A stretch of 64,000 nucleotides of DNA from Alphaproteobacteria bacterium. GTDB taxonomy: Bacteria; Pseudomonadota; Alphaproteobacteria; Micavibrionales; Micavibrionaceae. A model generated the notes under the pieces. It did no database searches, was not told where the DNA came from, and saw nothing but the letters and a program-made list of their open reading frames with translations. The stretch lies in assembly GCA_028289285.1 (NCBI GenBank), contig JANQRF010000003.1, positions 62,001-126,000 of the forward strand, read 5' to 3'. This document shows, one piece after another, positions 26,672 through 36,153 of this stretch (position 1 is its first letter; each line of letters opens with the position of its first letter). The translations under genes and the position numbers were made by a program.

Positions 26672-27271
26672 ATGTTAGACGGGCCGTTCGAAAAACTTGT
26701 AAAACAAATTTCTGTCCTGCCGGGACTTGGCGGTCGCTCGGCACGGCGGATCGCGCTACATCTTCTGACCGATAAAACCGGCGCGATGAAAACACTGGCC
26801 GCAACATTATCCGAAGCCTCCGCGTCTGTGAAAACCTGCTCTATCTGCAACACGCTGGATATATCCGATCCGTGTAAAATCTGCCGTGATCCTGCGCGCA
26901 GTGAAGAGGTGATTTGCGTTGTGGCAGGCGTTGCCGATCTCTGGGCAATTGAGCGCACGGGCGCCTTCCGGGGAAGTTATCATGTGTTAGGTGGCTTGCT
27001 CTCTGCGCTCGATGGCATAGGCCCGGATGATTTATCGATTGCCGGGCTCATGCAGCGCCTGTCCGGCGGGCAAACAAAAGAAGTCATTTTAGCTTTAAGT
27101 GCAACCGTGGACGGGCAATCTACCGCGCATGTGCTTTCCGATCATATTACGCAGGCCGCGCCGGAGATTAAAATCAGCCGTCTGGCGCATGGCGTCCCGG
27201 TCGGCGGGGAACTTGATTATCTCGATGATGGGACGATTTCAACCGCGCTGAAATCCCGCGCAGCCGTTTAG
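26672..27271 (+). CDS. recR: recombination mediator RecR
   Basis: Forms RecFOR complexes that load RecA at gaps. 199 residues from ATG 26672, 4 bases after the lolA stop. A helix-hairpin-helix (VLPGLGGRSARRIALHLL), the C4 zinc finger with Cys56, Cys59, Cys68 and Cys71, and a Toprim domain (VICVVAGVADLWAIE) are in the usual order, and SRLAHGVPVGGELDYLDDGT is the family's C-terminal signature. Its stop abuts the convergent purD stop with no gap. The usual upstream dnaX and ybaB are absent. Confidence 0.96.
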   Translation: MLDGPFEKLVKQISVLPGLGGRSARRIALHLLTDKTGAMKTLAATLSEASASVKTCSICNTLDISDPCKICRDPARSEEVICVVAGVADLWAIERTGAFRGSYHVLGGLLSALDGIGPDDLSIAGLMQRLSGGQTKEVILALSATVDGQSTAHVLSDHITQAAPEIKISRLAHGVPVGGELDYLDDGTISTALKSRAAV

Positions 27272-28570
27272 TTAAGCCGCTTTTGCTTTCCCAGCCTTAA
27301 CGGCGCGCCAGCCAACATCACGGCGGCAAAATCCGTCCGGCCAGTCAATCACATCTACGGCGTCATAGGCTTTTTGCTGCGCTTCTTCGATCGTTTTACC
27401 GTCGGCCACAATATTCAGAACACGCCCGCCGCAATTGACCAGGTCGCCATTCTCACTGCGCGCCGTACCAGCATGAAATATCTGAACGTCCTCCATCTGC
27501 GCGGCTTTATCAAGATTTTGAATCACTGTATTTTTCGGGTAACCGCCCGGATAGCCTTTGGCAGCCATCACCACGCACAAAGCCGGATCGTCCGACCATT
27601 TCAAACCATCTTTATATTTTTGTAAGTCGCCTGTTGCGGCAGCATAAAGCACATCCACCAGATCATCTTCCAGCCGCACCATTAACGCCTGACATTCCGG
27701 ATCGCCGAAGCGCACATTATATTCAATCAGCTGCGGCTCGCCGTTCACGATCATTAGGCCTGCAAAGAACACACCGCTAAACGGATGCCCGTCTGCCTGC
27801 ATACCTTTAACAGTCTGCTGGATAATCCGGTCCATAATTTTATCATACAGATCATCCGTCATTAAATGCGCAGGGGAATACGCGCCCATTCCACCTGTAT
27901 TCGGCCCCGTATCGCCATCCCCGACACGTTTATGATCTTGCGCAGAGGTAAGCGGGACAACATTTTCCCCGTCACATAAAGCAAAGAAGCTCAGCTCTTC
28001 GCCGTCTAGAAATTCTTCAATCACGACTTCCGCGCCTGCCGCGCCAAACGCATTGCCAGAGAGCATATCTTTGACCGCTTCAATGGCCTCCTCTTCGCTT
28101 TGGGCAATGATCACGCCTTTGCCTGCAGCGAGACCATCGGCTTTCACAACAATCGGCGCGCCGTTCTTGCGGATGAAATCAATCGCTTTATTTTCTTCGG
28201 TAAAGCGCCCATAGGCAGCAGTTGGAATATCATATTTGCTGCACAAATCCTTGGTGAATCCTTTGGACCCTTCAAGCTGCGCGGCTGCTTTTGACGGGCC
28301 GAAAACGGGAATATTTTCGGCCTGCAAGGCATCGGCCAAACCTGCACAGAGCGGGGCTTCCGGGCCGACGACAACAAAATCAATATCGTTCTCTTTTGCG
28401 TAAGCAACGATCCCGTCAATATCTTCCGCGCCGATATCAACGCAGGTCGCAAGCTCTTCCATCCCGGCATTCCCGGGCGCGCAGATCAGCTCTTCACATT
28501 TCGGGGACTGTTTTAATTTCCAGGCCAGCGCATGTTCACGTCCGCCCGATCCGATCAATAATATTTTCAT
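27272..28570 (-). CDS. purD: phosphoribosylamine-glycine ligase
   Basis: Second step of purine synthesis: ATP-dependent joining of glycine to phosphoribosylamine. 432 residues from the ATG beginning [19 protein letters not shown]; a TTG five codons upstream is less likely. [33 protein letters not shown]-grasp residues around [11 protein letters not shown] and [12 protein letters not shown] are all typical of GARS. Confidence 0.96.
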   Translation of the reverse strand: MKILLIGSGGREHALAWKLKQSPKCEELICAPGNAGMEELATCVDIGAEDIDGIVAYAKENDIDFVVVGPEAPLCAGLADALQAENIPVFGPSKAAAQLEGSKGFTKDLCSKYDIPTAAYGRFTEENKAIDFIRKNGAPIVVKADGLAAGKGVIIAQSEEEAIEAVKDMLSGNAFGAAGAEVVIEEFLDGEELSFFALCDGENVVPLTSAQDHKRVGDGDTGPNTGGMGAYSPAHLMTDDLYDKIMDRIIQQTVKGMQADGHPFSGVFFAGLMIVNGEPQLIEYNVRFGDPECQALMVRLEDDLVDVLYAAATGDLQKYKDGLKWSDDPALCVVMAAKGYPGGYPKNTVIQNLDKAAQMEDVQIFHAGTARSENGDLVNCGGRVLNIVADGKTIEEAQQKAYDAVDVIDWPDGFCRRDVGWRAVKAGKAKAA

Positions 28571-28585
28571 GGGCGCATAGTGCAA

Positions 28586-31500
28586 TTATTCTTCTAACAT
28601 GACAAGAGAGGCATTCCCGCCCGCGGCTGTCGTATCAGTCGAAATCACTTTCTCTGTGGCAAAACGCTGCAAATAATGCGGCCCGCCTGCCTTCGGGCCT
28701 GTGCCGGAAAGCCCGCGCCCGCCAAAAGGTTGAGAGCCGACCACCGCGCCAATCGTGCTGCGATTGATATAAATATTTCCTGCTTTGATTTTCTGCGCGA
28801 GTTCTTTTGCGAAGGTTTCAATCCGGCTATGGACGCCGAATGTTAGCCCGTATCCGGTCTCGTTAATCTGCTGCACAATATAGTTCAGATCGCGTTTTTC
28901 ATAGCGGATGACATGCAGCACCGGGCCAAAAATTTCCTGTTCCAGCGCCTCAAGCGAGGAGATTTCATAGGCAATCGGGGCGAAGAAATGTCCGTTCTGA
29001 ACCTCTTGTTCTTCTAAAGGCGTTTCAGCGATTTTTTTGCCAAACCCGTCCAGCCGCGATTTATGCCGTTGCAACATAGACAGCTGATCCTGGTCGATAA
29101 TCGGGCCGATATCTGTTGAAAGGTCCATCGGGTCACCGACTTTCAATGCATCCATCGCGCCGCGCAGCATTTTGATCGTGTGGTCAGCAACGTCATTTTG
29201 AATAAACAGCACCCGGCAGGCGGAGCATCTTTGCCCTGCCGATCCGAACGCACTGAGGATCACATCATCAATGACATGTTCGGTAAGCGCAGAGCTATCG
29301 ACAATCATTGCATTTTGTCCGCCGGTTTCGGCGATGAACGGCACGATCGGCCCGTCCTTGGCCGCCAGCGCCCTGTTGATCTTCTGGGCCGCGGCGGTTG
29401 AACCTGTAAAGGCCACCCCTGCAATATTTGGGTGATCAACAAGCGCCGCGCCAATCTCGCCATTGCCTGTCAAAAGATTTAAGGCATTGGTCGGGATACC
29501 TGCCTGATGTATCAATTTAATCGCGGTTGTCGCAATGAGAGGCGTTTGTTCCGCCGGTTTGACAATGACGGCATTACCTGCCATAAGTGCAGCAACAATC
29601 TGCCCTGTAAAAATCGCCAGCGGAAAATTCCACGGGCTGATACAGGCAAAGACGCCCCGGCTTTCAAAGAGATAGAGATTTTCTTCCCCTGTCGGGCCGG
29701 GCAAAGGCGTGCCGCTTTCATCAAAAAGGGCCTGACCTTCCGCAGCGTAATAGCGGCAGAAATCAACCGCTTCACGGATTTCAGCCAACGCATCCGGAAT
29801 TGTCTTTCCGGCTTCGCGGACACAGAGCGCCATTAAAAGATCAGAGTTTTCTTCATAGAGATTCGCAATCCGGAACAGGATTTGCGCGCGGTCTTTTGCG
29901 CTGAAAGAGGACCAGTCTCGATATCCTTTCTGGGCGCTGTGTACAGTCTTCTCAACATCTTGTCCCGTTGCCGGAATACATTGCCCGAGCCTGTGATATT
30001 TATCTGCCGGATTTATAATATCGGTATATGGGCCTTTTTTAACGGGCTTTCCATCAAGCAGCGGCGCAGCATCTTCGGGAAGCTCCTGCATTTCAAGCGC
30101 ATGCAGTAATGTGTCTGTTGTTTGTTGATCGGCAAGGTCCAGGCCTTTTGCATTTTTGCGGGCTTCACCGAATAAATCTTCAGGTAAGGGAATGTGCGGG
30201 TGGTGTTTCGGCTCTACCTCTTTTGCTTTTTGAACCGGGTCTTCGGCAAGCGCTCCCGGGTCGATAGAAGGCTCATAAATTTTATTCACGAAAGAGGAGT
30301 TTGCGCCATTCTCCAAAAGCCTGCGCACAAGATAAGGCAGCAAATCCTGATGAATGCCGACAGGCGCATAGATGCTAACGGTTGCCTCCTGTTCGGCGAT
30401 GATGTGATCATACAGCGCATCGCCCATGCCGAAGAGTTTTTGAAATTCAAACTCCGCCCTGTTGTCTTTTGCCATGGTGAGAATAGCCGCCACGCTATGC
30501 GCATTATGTGTGCCGAACATCCCATAAATCCGCCCCGGATTTTGCAGCATTTTTTGCACGCAGGCGAGGTAACACAGATCCGTATTCACTTTGCGTGTAA
30601 AGACCGGGTAATCGGGCAGGCCAAGCTCCTGCGCGCGTTTGACTTCCGTATCCCAGTAGGCACCTTTCACCAGCCGTACCTGAAGCGTGCGGTTATTCTG
30701 CCGGGCCATGCCGATGAGGTGTTCGATCAATGGCAAAGCGCGTTTTTGATAGGCTTGTACGGCCAGACCCAACCCATTCCAGTCTTTGAACATATCTGCG
30801 CTGCAGATTTTGGAGAGAATTTCGATAGAGAGTTCAAGACGATCAACCTCTTCTGCATCAATGGTGAGGGATAATCCGTTTGCCATCGCAAGCGCACACA
30901 GCTCTGCCAGACGGTCTGTCAGAATAGGCACGCAGGTTTCAGCATGTGCGAATTCATAGCGCGGATGCAGGGCAGACAACTTCACCGACAGGCCGGGGCG
31001 TAAAAGCGCTTTTGAGTTTGAAGCGCGTTCAATCGCATCTTTATACTGCTCAAAATATGTTGCTGCATCTTCTGCTGTGCGTGCGCCTTCGCCAAGCATA
31101 TCGTAAGACAGCCGATAGCCTTTGCTTTCATAAGCCTGCGCGGCTTTCATGGCCTCGTTGATATTTTGGCCAAGCACAAACTGCCCGCCGAGTAATTTCA
31201 TGCCTTGGGCCACGGCGGTACGGATCACGGGCTCGCCCAGTTTGGAGAGCATCGAATTCATCGTGCCCGCGCTTAAATTCAGGCCAAGCCCGGCCGCGCG
31301 TGTCATCCAGTCGCCGCCGCTTTGCAATCCCTCCAGCCAGGCCGTCCCGGCAATTTTATCGCGGATCAGATCATTGGCGGTTGGGCCATCCGGAATGCGC
31401 AGCAAAGCTTCGGCCAGACACATCAGCGCAATGCCTTCTTTGGTATTCAGCGCATATTGCTGGAAGAAGCTTTCCAGGCCGCCGGTTTTGCGCGGGGCGT

Positions 31501-31639
31501 TACGAATGGTGCGGATCAGGTCAACGGCGCGGTTATGGGCTGTCTTTGCCGTTTTGTCTTCCCAGATGAGGGCATTCAGGATGTCCTCCACGAGCTCTGC
31601 TTCGGGTTTAAACAGATGGGCGGAAAGGGATGACATCAT
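28586..31639 (-). CDS. putA: bifunctional proline dehydrogenase / P5C dehydrogenase
   Basis: Oxidises proline to glutamate in two steps with channelled intermediate. 1017 residues: a proline dehydrogenase FAD barrel (about 75-450; VRLVKGAYWDTEVK, YAPVGIHQDLLPYLVRRLLE) and an aldehyde dehydrogenase domain (about 520-1000; FIAETGGQNAMIVDSS with the catalytic Glu and AGQRCSACRVLF with the catalytic Cys). The ribbon-helix-helix DNA-binding domain and long C-terminal part of enteric PutA are missing, so it is the short enzyme-only form. It is 27 bases from the divergent xseA. Confidence 0.96.
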   Translation of the reverse strand: MMSSLSAHLFKPEAELVEDILNALIWEDKTAKTAHNRAVDLIRTIRNAPRKTGGLESFFQQYALNTKEGIALMCLAEALLRIPDGPTANDLIRDKIAGTAWLEGLQSGGDWMTRAAGLGLNLSAGTMNSMLSKLGEPVIRTAVAQGMKLLGGQFVLGQNINEAMKAAQAYESKGYRLSYDMLGEGARTAEDAATYFEQYKDAIERASNSKALLRPGLSVKLSALHPRYEFAHAETCVPILTDRLAELCALAMANGLSLTIDAEEVDRLELSIEILSKICSADMFKDWNGLGLAVQAYQKRALPLIEHLIGMARQNNRTLQVRLVKGAYWDTEVKRAQELGLPDYPVFTRKVNTDLCYLACVQKMLQNPGRIYGMFGTHNAHSVAAILTMAKDNRAEFEFQKLFGMGDALYDHIIAEQEATVSIYAPVGIHQDLLPYLVRRLLENGANSSFVNKIYEPSIDPGALAEDPVQKAKEVEPKHHPHIPLPEDLFGEARKNAKGLDLADQQTTDTLLHALEMQELPEDAAPLLDGKPVKKGPYTDIINPADKYHRLGQCIPATGQDVEKTVHSAQKGYRDWSSFSAKDRAQILFRIANLYEENSDLLMALCVREAGKTIPDALAEIREAVDFCRYYAAEGQALFDESGTPLPGPTGEENLYLFESRGVFACISPWNFPLAIFTGQIVAALMAGNAVIVKPAEQTPLIATTAIKLIHQAGIPTNALNLLTGNGEIGAALVDHPNIAGVAFTGSTAAAQKINRALAAKDGPIVPFIAETGGQNAMIVDSSALTEHVIDDVILSAFGSAGQRCSACRVLFIQNDVADHTIKMLRGAMDALKVGDPMDLSTDIGPIIDQDQLSMLQRHKSRLDGFGKKIAETPLEEQEVQNGHFFAPIAYEISSLEALEQEIFGPVLHVIRYEKRDLNYIVQQINETGYGLTFGVHSRIETFAKELAQKIKAGNIYINRSTIGAVVGSQPFGGRGLSGTGPKAGGPHYLQRFATEKVISTDTTAAGGNASLVMLEE

Positions 31640-31666
31640 GGGTATAACTTACTACTATTTGGCGTC

Positions 31667-33055
31667 ATGACAAATGAGGATCTTTTTAGTGTAGCCCAGA
31701 GGCCGCAGGATCAAAGCCCTGCAACAAACGTGCCGGAGATGAAGGTCAGTGAGCTTGCCTTTGCGCTGAAGAAAACGCTCGAAGACACGTTCGGGCGGGT
31801 GCGCGTGCGCGGCGAAATCTCGGGCCTGAAGATCGCTTCTTCGGGTCATATGTATGCGGATCTGAAAGACGAAGAGGCCGTTATCAATATTATTTGCTGG
31901 CGCTCTGCGCTTGGGCGTCTTTCCGTAAAACCGGAAGATGGGTTGGATGTGATTGTCACGGGCAAAGTGTCCAGCTATCCGAAATCCTCGCGCTATCAGA
32001 TCATTATCGACTCCATGGAGCTGGCGGGCGAAGGCGCGCTTTTGAAAATGCTCGAAGAGCGCAAAAAGAAACTCGCTGCTGAAGGGCTGTTTGCACCAGA
32101 GCGCAAAAAAGAACTTCCTTTTCTGCCCTCAAAAATCGGGGTGATTACATCTCCGACCGGGGCTGTGATCCGCGATATTTTGCATCGGCTGGAAGATCGT
32201 TTTCCGCTGCCCGTTTTGCTTTGGCCTGTGGCGGTGCAAGGCGATGCGGCAGCTGATCAAATCGCCGCGGCCATTCGCGGCTTTAATGAGATGCCGGACG
32301 ATCAAAAACCGGATTTGCTGATTGTTGCGCGCGGCGGCGGATCCCTTGAAGATCTGATGGCCTTTAATGAAGAAAGCGTTGTGCGTGCAGCCGCAGACAG
32401 TGACATCCCGCTCATCTCTGCTGTTGGGCATGAAACGGATGTCACGCTGATTGATTATGCGGCCGATCAGCGCGCGCCAACCCCGACCGGGGCCGCGGAA
32501 ATGGCGGTGCCTGTGCACGCTAATCTGATGGCGCAAATTTTAGATGATGAACAAAGATTGCTCGGGGCGGCGTCCCGCCTGATAGAGCAGGCGCGTACGC
32601 GCATTGAAAATGCATCTGCGCGGCTTGGCGATCCGGCCCAGCTTTTGGAAATTAAAACCCAGACGCTGGATTTTGCGAGCGATAAGCTCATCAATACATT
32701 CCGCGCCCTGCTGCAGCAAAAACAAAATGATCTGACGACAAATGCGGCGCGTTTGCGGCATCCGAAAGACAGGTTGGCAGAGGCTCAAAAAATGCTCGAT
32801 ATGCATACGCAGGCGCTTTTGCGGACAGGCGAAAGCCTGCTGAAGGATCCGCAAAAACGCCTTGATCATGCGGGGAGATTATTGGAAAGCCTCTCCTTTA
32901 AAAGCGTTTTGGAGCGCGGCTATGCCGTCGTACGGAATGCGGACGGACAGGTGATTTCACGGGCTGCGCAGGCCAAAGACGGGCAGGAGGCCCGTATTGA
33001 ATTTGCCGATAAAACACTGGACGCAACGCTCGGGAAAGTTGTAAAACGCTCATGA
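31667..33055 (+). CDS. xseA: exodeoxyribonuclease VII large subunit
   Basis: Large subunit of a single-strand DNA exonuclease used in repair. 462 residues. The N-terminal OB fold (VRGEISGLKIASSGHMYADL) is followed by the catalytic region with IGVITSPTGAVIRDI, IVARGGGSLEDLMAFNEE and SAVGHETDVTLIDYAAD, then a long coiled coil and the C-terminal ERGYAVVR segment. xseB is not adjacent. Confidence 0.96.
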   Translation: MTNEDLFSVAQRPQDQSPATNVPEMKVSELAFALKKTLEDTFGRVRVRGEISGLKIASSGHMYADLKDEEAVINIICWRSALGRLSVKPEDGLDVIVTGKVSSYPKSSRYQIIIDSMELAGEGALLKMLEERKKKLAAEGLFAPERKKELPFLPSKIGVITSPTGAVIRDILHRLEDRFPLPVLLWPVAVQGDAAADQIAAAIRGFNEMPDDQKPDLLIVARGGGSLEDLMAFNEESVVRAAADSDIPLISAVGHETDVTLIDYAADQRAPTPTGAAEMAVPVHANLMAQILDDEQRLLGAASRLIEQARTRIENASARLGDPAQLLEIKTQTLDFASDKLINTFRALLQQKQNDLTTNAARLRHPKDRLAEAQKMLDMHTQALLRTGESLLKDPQKRLDHAGRLLESLSFKSVLERGYAVVRNADGQVISRAAQAKDGQEARIEFADKTLDATLGKVVKRS

Positions 33056-33105
33056 AAGCCCTGTAAAACCCTAGGGAATATAAGCCTTTTAAGGTATAAT
33101 GAAGT

Positions 33106-33606
33106 ATGCGCGTTACTTTTAAAGAACTGATGGATTCGCTGGGCGTCGGGTATGAACTCTCCGCTTATGAAACCTGTCCGTGGAGCGTCTATGACGGCGA
33201 AAAGGCCGCCACTTGCAGCGCGGAAGTGCGCATGAATCATGACGGCGATGAAATCGAGGCTGAGATTCAGATGATGCATGACACGCCGCCTGAAAGCGGT
33301 GCGCCGATTGAACGGAAATTTTACGCTCTTTATAAACCCTCTGCCGATCAAAAATGGGAAGCCAAAAAAGTGATTGCCCTGGAGAATGACGGCGAAGGGG
33401 TTTATGACTGGGCAACGAAAGCGGCCTCTTTTTTCCATGCGTGTGTGCAGGCGCTGAAGATGGATCAGATTCCGGATTTTGAAGCGCTCTATGAACAAGA
33501 AATCACATCGAAAGAAAAATATGCCGGCGGACGCGGTGGCTCAAGTAAAGCACCAAAAATCAAACCGCAACAGCTCCTCGATATGAAACAGGGACGTGGA
33601 TTCTAA
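33106..33606 (+). CDS. conserved-looking hypothetical protein
   Basis: 166-residue acidic soluble protein, no signal or membrane segment. Aromatic and charged patterns (AETCPWSVYDGEKAATC-like region near 20-37; KFYALYKPSADQKWEAKKV near 68) suggest a folded alpha-beta domain, and the tail is basic and Gly-rich. Composition matches the neighbours. It follows xseA by 50 bases and may be in its transcript. No family recognised. Confidence 0.68.
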   Translation: MRVTFKELMDSLGVGYELSAYETCPWSVYDGEKAATCSAEVRMNHDGDEIEAEIQMMHDTPPESGAPIERKFYALYKPSADQKWEAKKVIALENDGEGVYDWATKAASFFHACVQALKMDQIPDFEALYEQEITSKEKYAGGRGGSSKAPKIKPQQLLDMKQGRGF

Positions 33607-33612
33607 TAAGGC

Positions 33613-34281
33613 TTAAGCCGGAATATCCTGTAAAACGACAATGCCGTAACCCGCGGCGATTTTAACAAGGCCGCCGTCTCGCGGTTCGCCAACGGCTCTG
33701 AATGTCCAGTCCTGGCCGACCCGCTCCAGCTCTCCGACAATCAGGCCCGTACTTTCAGAACAGAGTTCTTCATCCAGTTCATAGCGCAGCAATTCATGCT
33801 GCGTGTCCTGATTGACCAGCCGGAAATAGACATTTTTCACATGGGTGAAATTGTTATCGCTCATATCCAGATCATAGATAGAGACAACAAAAACAATTTT
33901 TAACACATCAAAGGGGATTGCGTTTAAATCCAGTATGATCGTTTCATCATCGCCTTCGCCGGCACCTGTCCGGCTGTCACCTGTATGAGATACGGCGCCA
34001 TCGCAGCCTGATAAATTGTGATAGAAAATAAAATCTTCATCGACCCGGGTTTTATCGTTTTTATCGAGGAGAAAGATGCTGGCATCCAGATCCGGCGGAT
34101 CACGGTCATATTCCTTTAGATCCCACCCAATGCCGACCAGCGCGCTTTTGAAGCTTGGGTCTTTTTTGGACAGATTAATCTCTGCACCTTTTTGAATCAG
34201 ATTATCTTTTTCAGGCGCGACATAAAGCTCCTTGCTTTTGCGCTCGGCCTGCGGGTCGAAATACGGATCATCTTCAGCCAT
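33613..34281 (-). CDS. TerD-family calcium-binding stress protein
   Basis: 222 residues, mostly one TerD domain. Family hallmarks are VGIGWDL, DLDASIFLLD and the Ca2+-binding stretch NLSGCDGAVSHTGDSRTG followed by GDDETIILDLN, then VYFRLVN and the C-terminal WTFRAVGEPRDGGL. TerD proteins bind calcium and are linked to tellurite, phage and general stress responses. The gene is 14 bases after a Ca2+ antiporter-type gene on the same strand. Confidence 0.9.
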   Translation of the reverse strand: MAEDDPYFDPQAERKSKELYVAPEKDNLIQKGAEINLSKKDPSFKSALVGIGWDLKEYDRDPPDLDASIFLLDKNDKTRVDEDFIFYHNLSGCDGAVSHTGDSRTGAGEGDDETIILDLNAIPFDVLKIVFVVSIYDLDMSDNNFTHVKNVYFRLVNQDTQHELLRYELDEELCSESTGLIVGELERVGQDWTFRAVGEPRDGGLVKIAAGYGIVVLQDIPA

Positions 34282-34295
34282 TCAAACCTCAGCTT

Positions 34296-35294
34296 TTAGA
34301 GTGTGACAACATCCTTTGCCAAGTATAACCCATAAATAAGCCCGATGTACAAAACATAGAGTGTCAGAAATATAATACCGACCGGCTTATTGATTTTCTT
34401 AAACAGCAGTAAAAGAAGCGAAAAAACCGCTGCGGTGGCAAACATCACCCAGATATCCAGGCTGACAACCTGCGGCGCGATAGATGCGCTTTCAATCGGT
34501 TTGATCAGCGCCGTTGCACCGATAATCATCAGAATATTAAAGACGTTTGATCCGAGGATATTCCCGATAATGATATCTGTTTGCCTGCGCATCGCAGCGA
34601 TAATACAGGTCGATAGTTCCGGCAAAGACGTTCCGATGGCAATCACGGACAGGCCGATTACATCTTCTGGCACACCAATCCCGGCAGCTGTAACCTTGGC
34701 CCCGCGCACCAGAAATTCTGCGCCAAGGCCGATCCCGATGAGCCCGGCAACCATTACGCCAAGCGCGCCGAAAATGGAATTAAAGCTGCGCCCGTTATAA
34801 TCTTCCGGGTCAATGTTATCGTGCCGTGCCATGTGATATTGCCAGAAGATAAAGGCCAACAAGGCCGCAATCATAATCCCGCCGCCGACACGGTTGATAT
34901 CGCCTGTCATCATCAGCCCCATCATCAGAATGGTCGCCAGCATCATCATAATCAGGTCACGCAAAATCTCCCGCGGAATGACGATAAGCGTTGCAAAAAT
35001 AGCAGTCGCTCCGATGACCAAAAGGATATTGGCGATGTTCGATCCGATCACATTCCCGATTGCGATCCCGGGAGAACCTGCCAGATTGGCATTGATAGAG
35101 ACCAAAAGCTCCGGCGCGGATGTCCCAAAGGCAACAATCGTAAATCCGATAATCAGCGGCGCGATTCCAAAATGCCGGGCGATATAAACGGCTGCGTCAA
35201 TCGTCCACTCCCCGCCTTTCAGCAGCAAGATCATCCCAAGTCCTAATGCGCCTAGGGCGAGAAACAGGATTTCCATGTTTGAAAGACCGTCCAT
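34296..35294 (-). CDS. calcium/sodium antiporter (CaxA/YrbG family)
   Basis: 332-residue membrane protein with about ten hydrophobic segments and the two inverted alpha repeats that form the ion site: FGTSAPELLVSINA with GNVIGSNIANILLV, and IGTSLPELSTCIIA with GNILGSNVFNILMI. This is the prokaryotic K+-independent Na+/Ca2+ or H+/Ca2+ exchanger family. An inner ATG six codons downstream is an alternative start. Sandwiched between two Ter-domain genes, it hints at a calcium-linked stress unit. Confidence 0.92.
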   Translation of the reverse strand: MDGLSNMEILFLALGALGLGMILLLKGGEWTIDAAVYIARHFGIAPLIIGFTIVAFGTSAPELLVSINANLAGSPGIAIGNVIGSNIANILLVIGATAIFATLIVIPREILRDLIMMMLATILMMGLMMTGDINRVGGGIMIAALLAFIFWQYHMARHDNIDPEDYNGRSFNSIFGALGVMVAGLIGIGLGAEFLVRGAKVTAAGIGVPEDVIGLSVIAIGTSLPELSTCIIAAMRRQTDIIIGNILGSNVFNILMIIGATALIKPIESASIAPQVVSLDIWVMFATAAVFSLLLLLFKKINKPVGIIFLTLYVLYIGLIYGLYLAKDVVTL

Positions 35295-35319
35295 TTTTAT
35301 TGTTTTCTTTTGTTAGGGG

Positions 35320-36066
35320 TTAATCCTTCGCGCCGTCTTCCCATTCAAGGCCAAAACCAAAAGCGCGGTCTAAAGACGGGTGGCCGGGATAATATTCGGT
35401 GATGTTTGTCATTTTGATTCCGTTGCGGACATTTTCAAGATGGGCCACGGCGCAAACATGCAGTTCCGATTTATAGGTATGCAGCGTGACGATCATCGGT
35501 TTTTCATTCGGCACTTCGACGCGCACCTGCGGGGCGACATCGGCCCAGTGCGGCGCCCCGTCATAGATATAAAGGTAAATCAAAAGCCGTTTGATCTCCG
35601 GCCATTTCGGACCGTTCAGCAGGAAAAATTCATCCAGCCCGTCCACATCATCGTGATCTTCACCTGTGCGGTCATCACCGGAGAGATGAATATAAGGCGG
35701 CTCATCATACGCGCCGTACAAATTTCCAAATCCCTGTAGCGCACCTTTGGTTCCGTCTTGTAATTCATACATGCAGGCAAGGTCCAGATCGATAAAGTGA
35801 TCGGTTTCACGTTTGAGCATTTTGCCGAAAAAACTTTCATCCGGTTTGCGTTTGGGTTGCCAGGCAGCGCCGATGCGAATTTTGCCAAACCCGCCTTCTT
35901 GTGGTTGAAAAATTGTGGTCTCTCCAGTCGTTCCTAAAAAGTCGACAGAGCTGTCATCCGTATCGGAGACATAGCCTTTCGCGCCTTTTGCACCCCCATG
36001 TCCTGAAAAAGAAGCGCGGCTGCGCGTCGCATCTAAAATGGATTCTCTGGAATCGTATTTTGACAT
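35320..36066 (-). CDS. TerA-like / TerD-domain tellurium resistance protein
   Basis: 248 residues from the ATG giving MSKYDSRES; a 15-codon extension upstream exists. After a low-complexity Gly/Ser linker, residues from about 75 match the TerA/TerD fold: IRIGAAWQPKR, DLDLACMYELQDGTKGALQG and YIHLSGDDRTGE, followed by a paired-domain strand pattern ending EYYPGHPSLDRAFGFGLEW. It is likely co-transcribed with the antiporter and TerD genes. Function in metal or membrane stress is inferred. Confidence 0.82.
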   Translation of the reverse strand: MSKYDSRESILDATRSRASFSGHGGAKGAKGYVSDTDDSSVDFLGTTGETTIFQPQEGGFGKIRIGAAWQPKRKPDESFFGKMLKRETDHFIDLDLACMYELQDGTKGALQGFGNLYGAYDEPPYIHLSGDDRTGEDHDDVDGLDEFFLLNGPKWPEIKRLLIYLYIYDGAPHWADVAPQVRVEVPNEKPMIVTLHTYKSELHVCAVAHLENVRNGIKMTNITEYYPGHPSLDRAFGFGLEWEDGAKD

Positions 36067-36153
36067 AGGGATCAGCGCTCTTTTCTTCTGTTTCCTGTCT
36101 ATGCTAAACAATGTGGGTCAAAAAGCAAGGAAGGCTAGAAAAAGGAAAACACA

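Noticed and set aside
30194-30874. 226-codon open frame on the plus strand opposite putA
   Set aside because: It is antisense to a well-identified enzyme in a GC-rich codon pattern and has no ribosome binding site.
33610-33619. Palindrome GGCTTAAGCC at the end of the TerD gene
   Set aside because: Only 10 bases long and it contains the TerD stop codon; no T-run, so neither terminator nor operator is supported.
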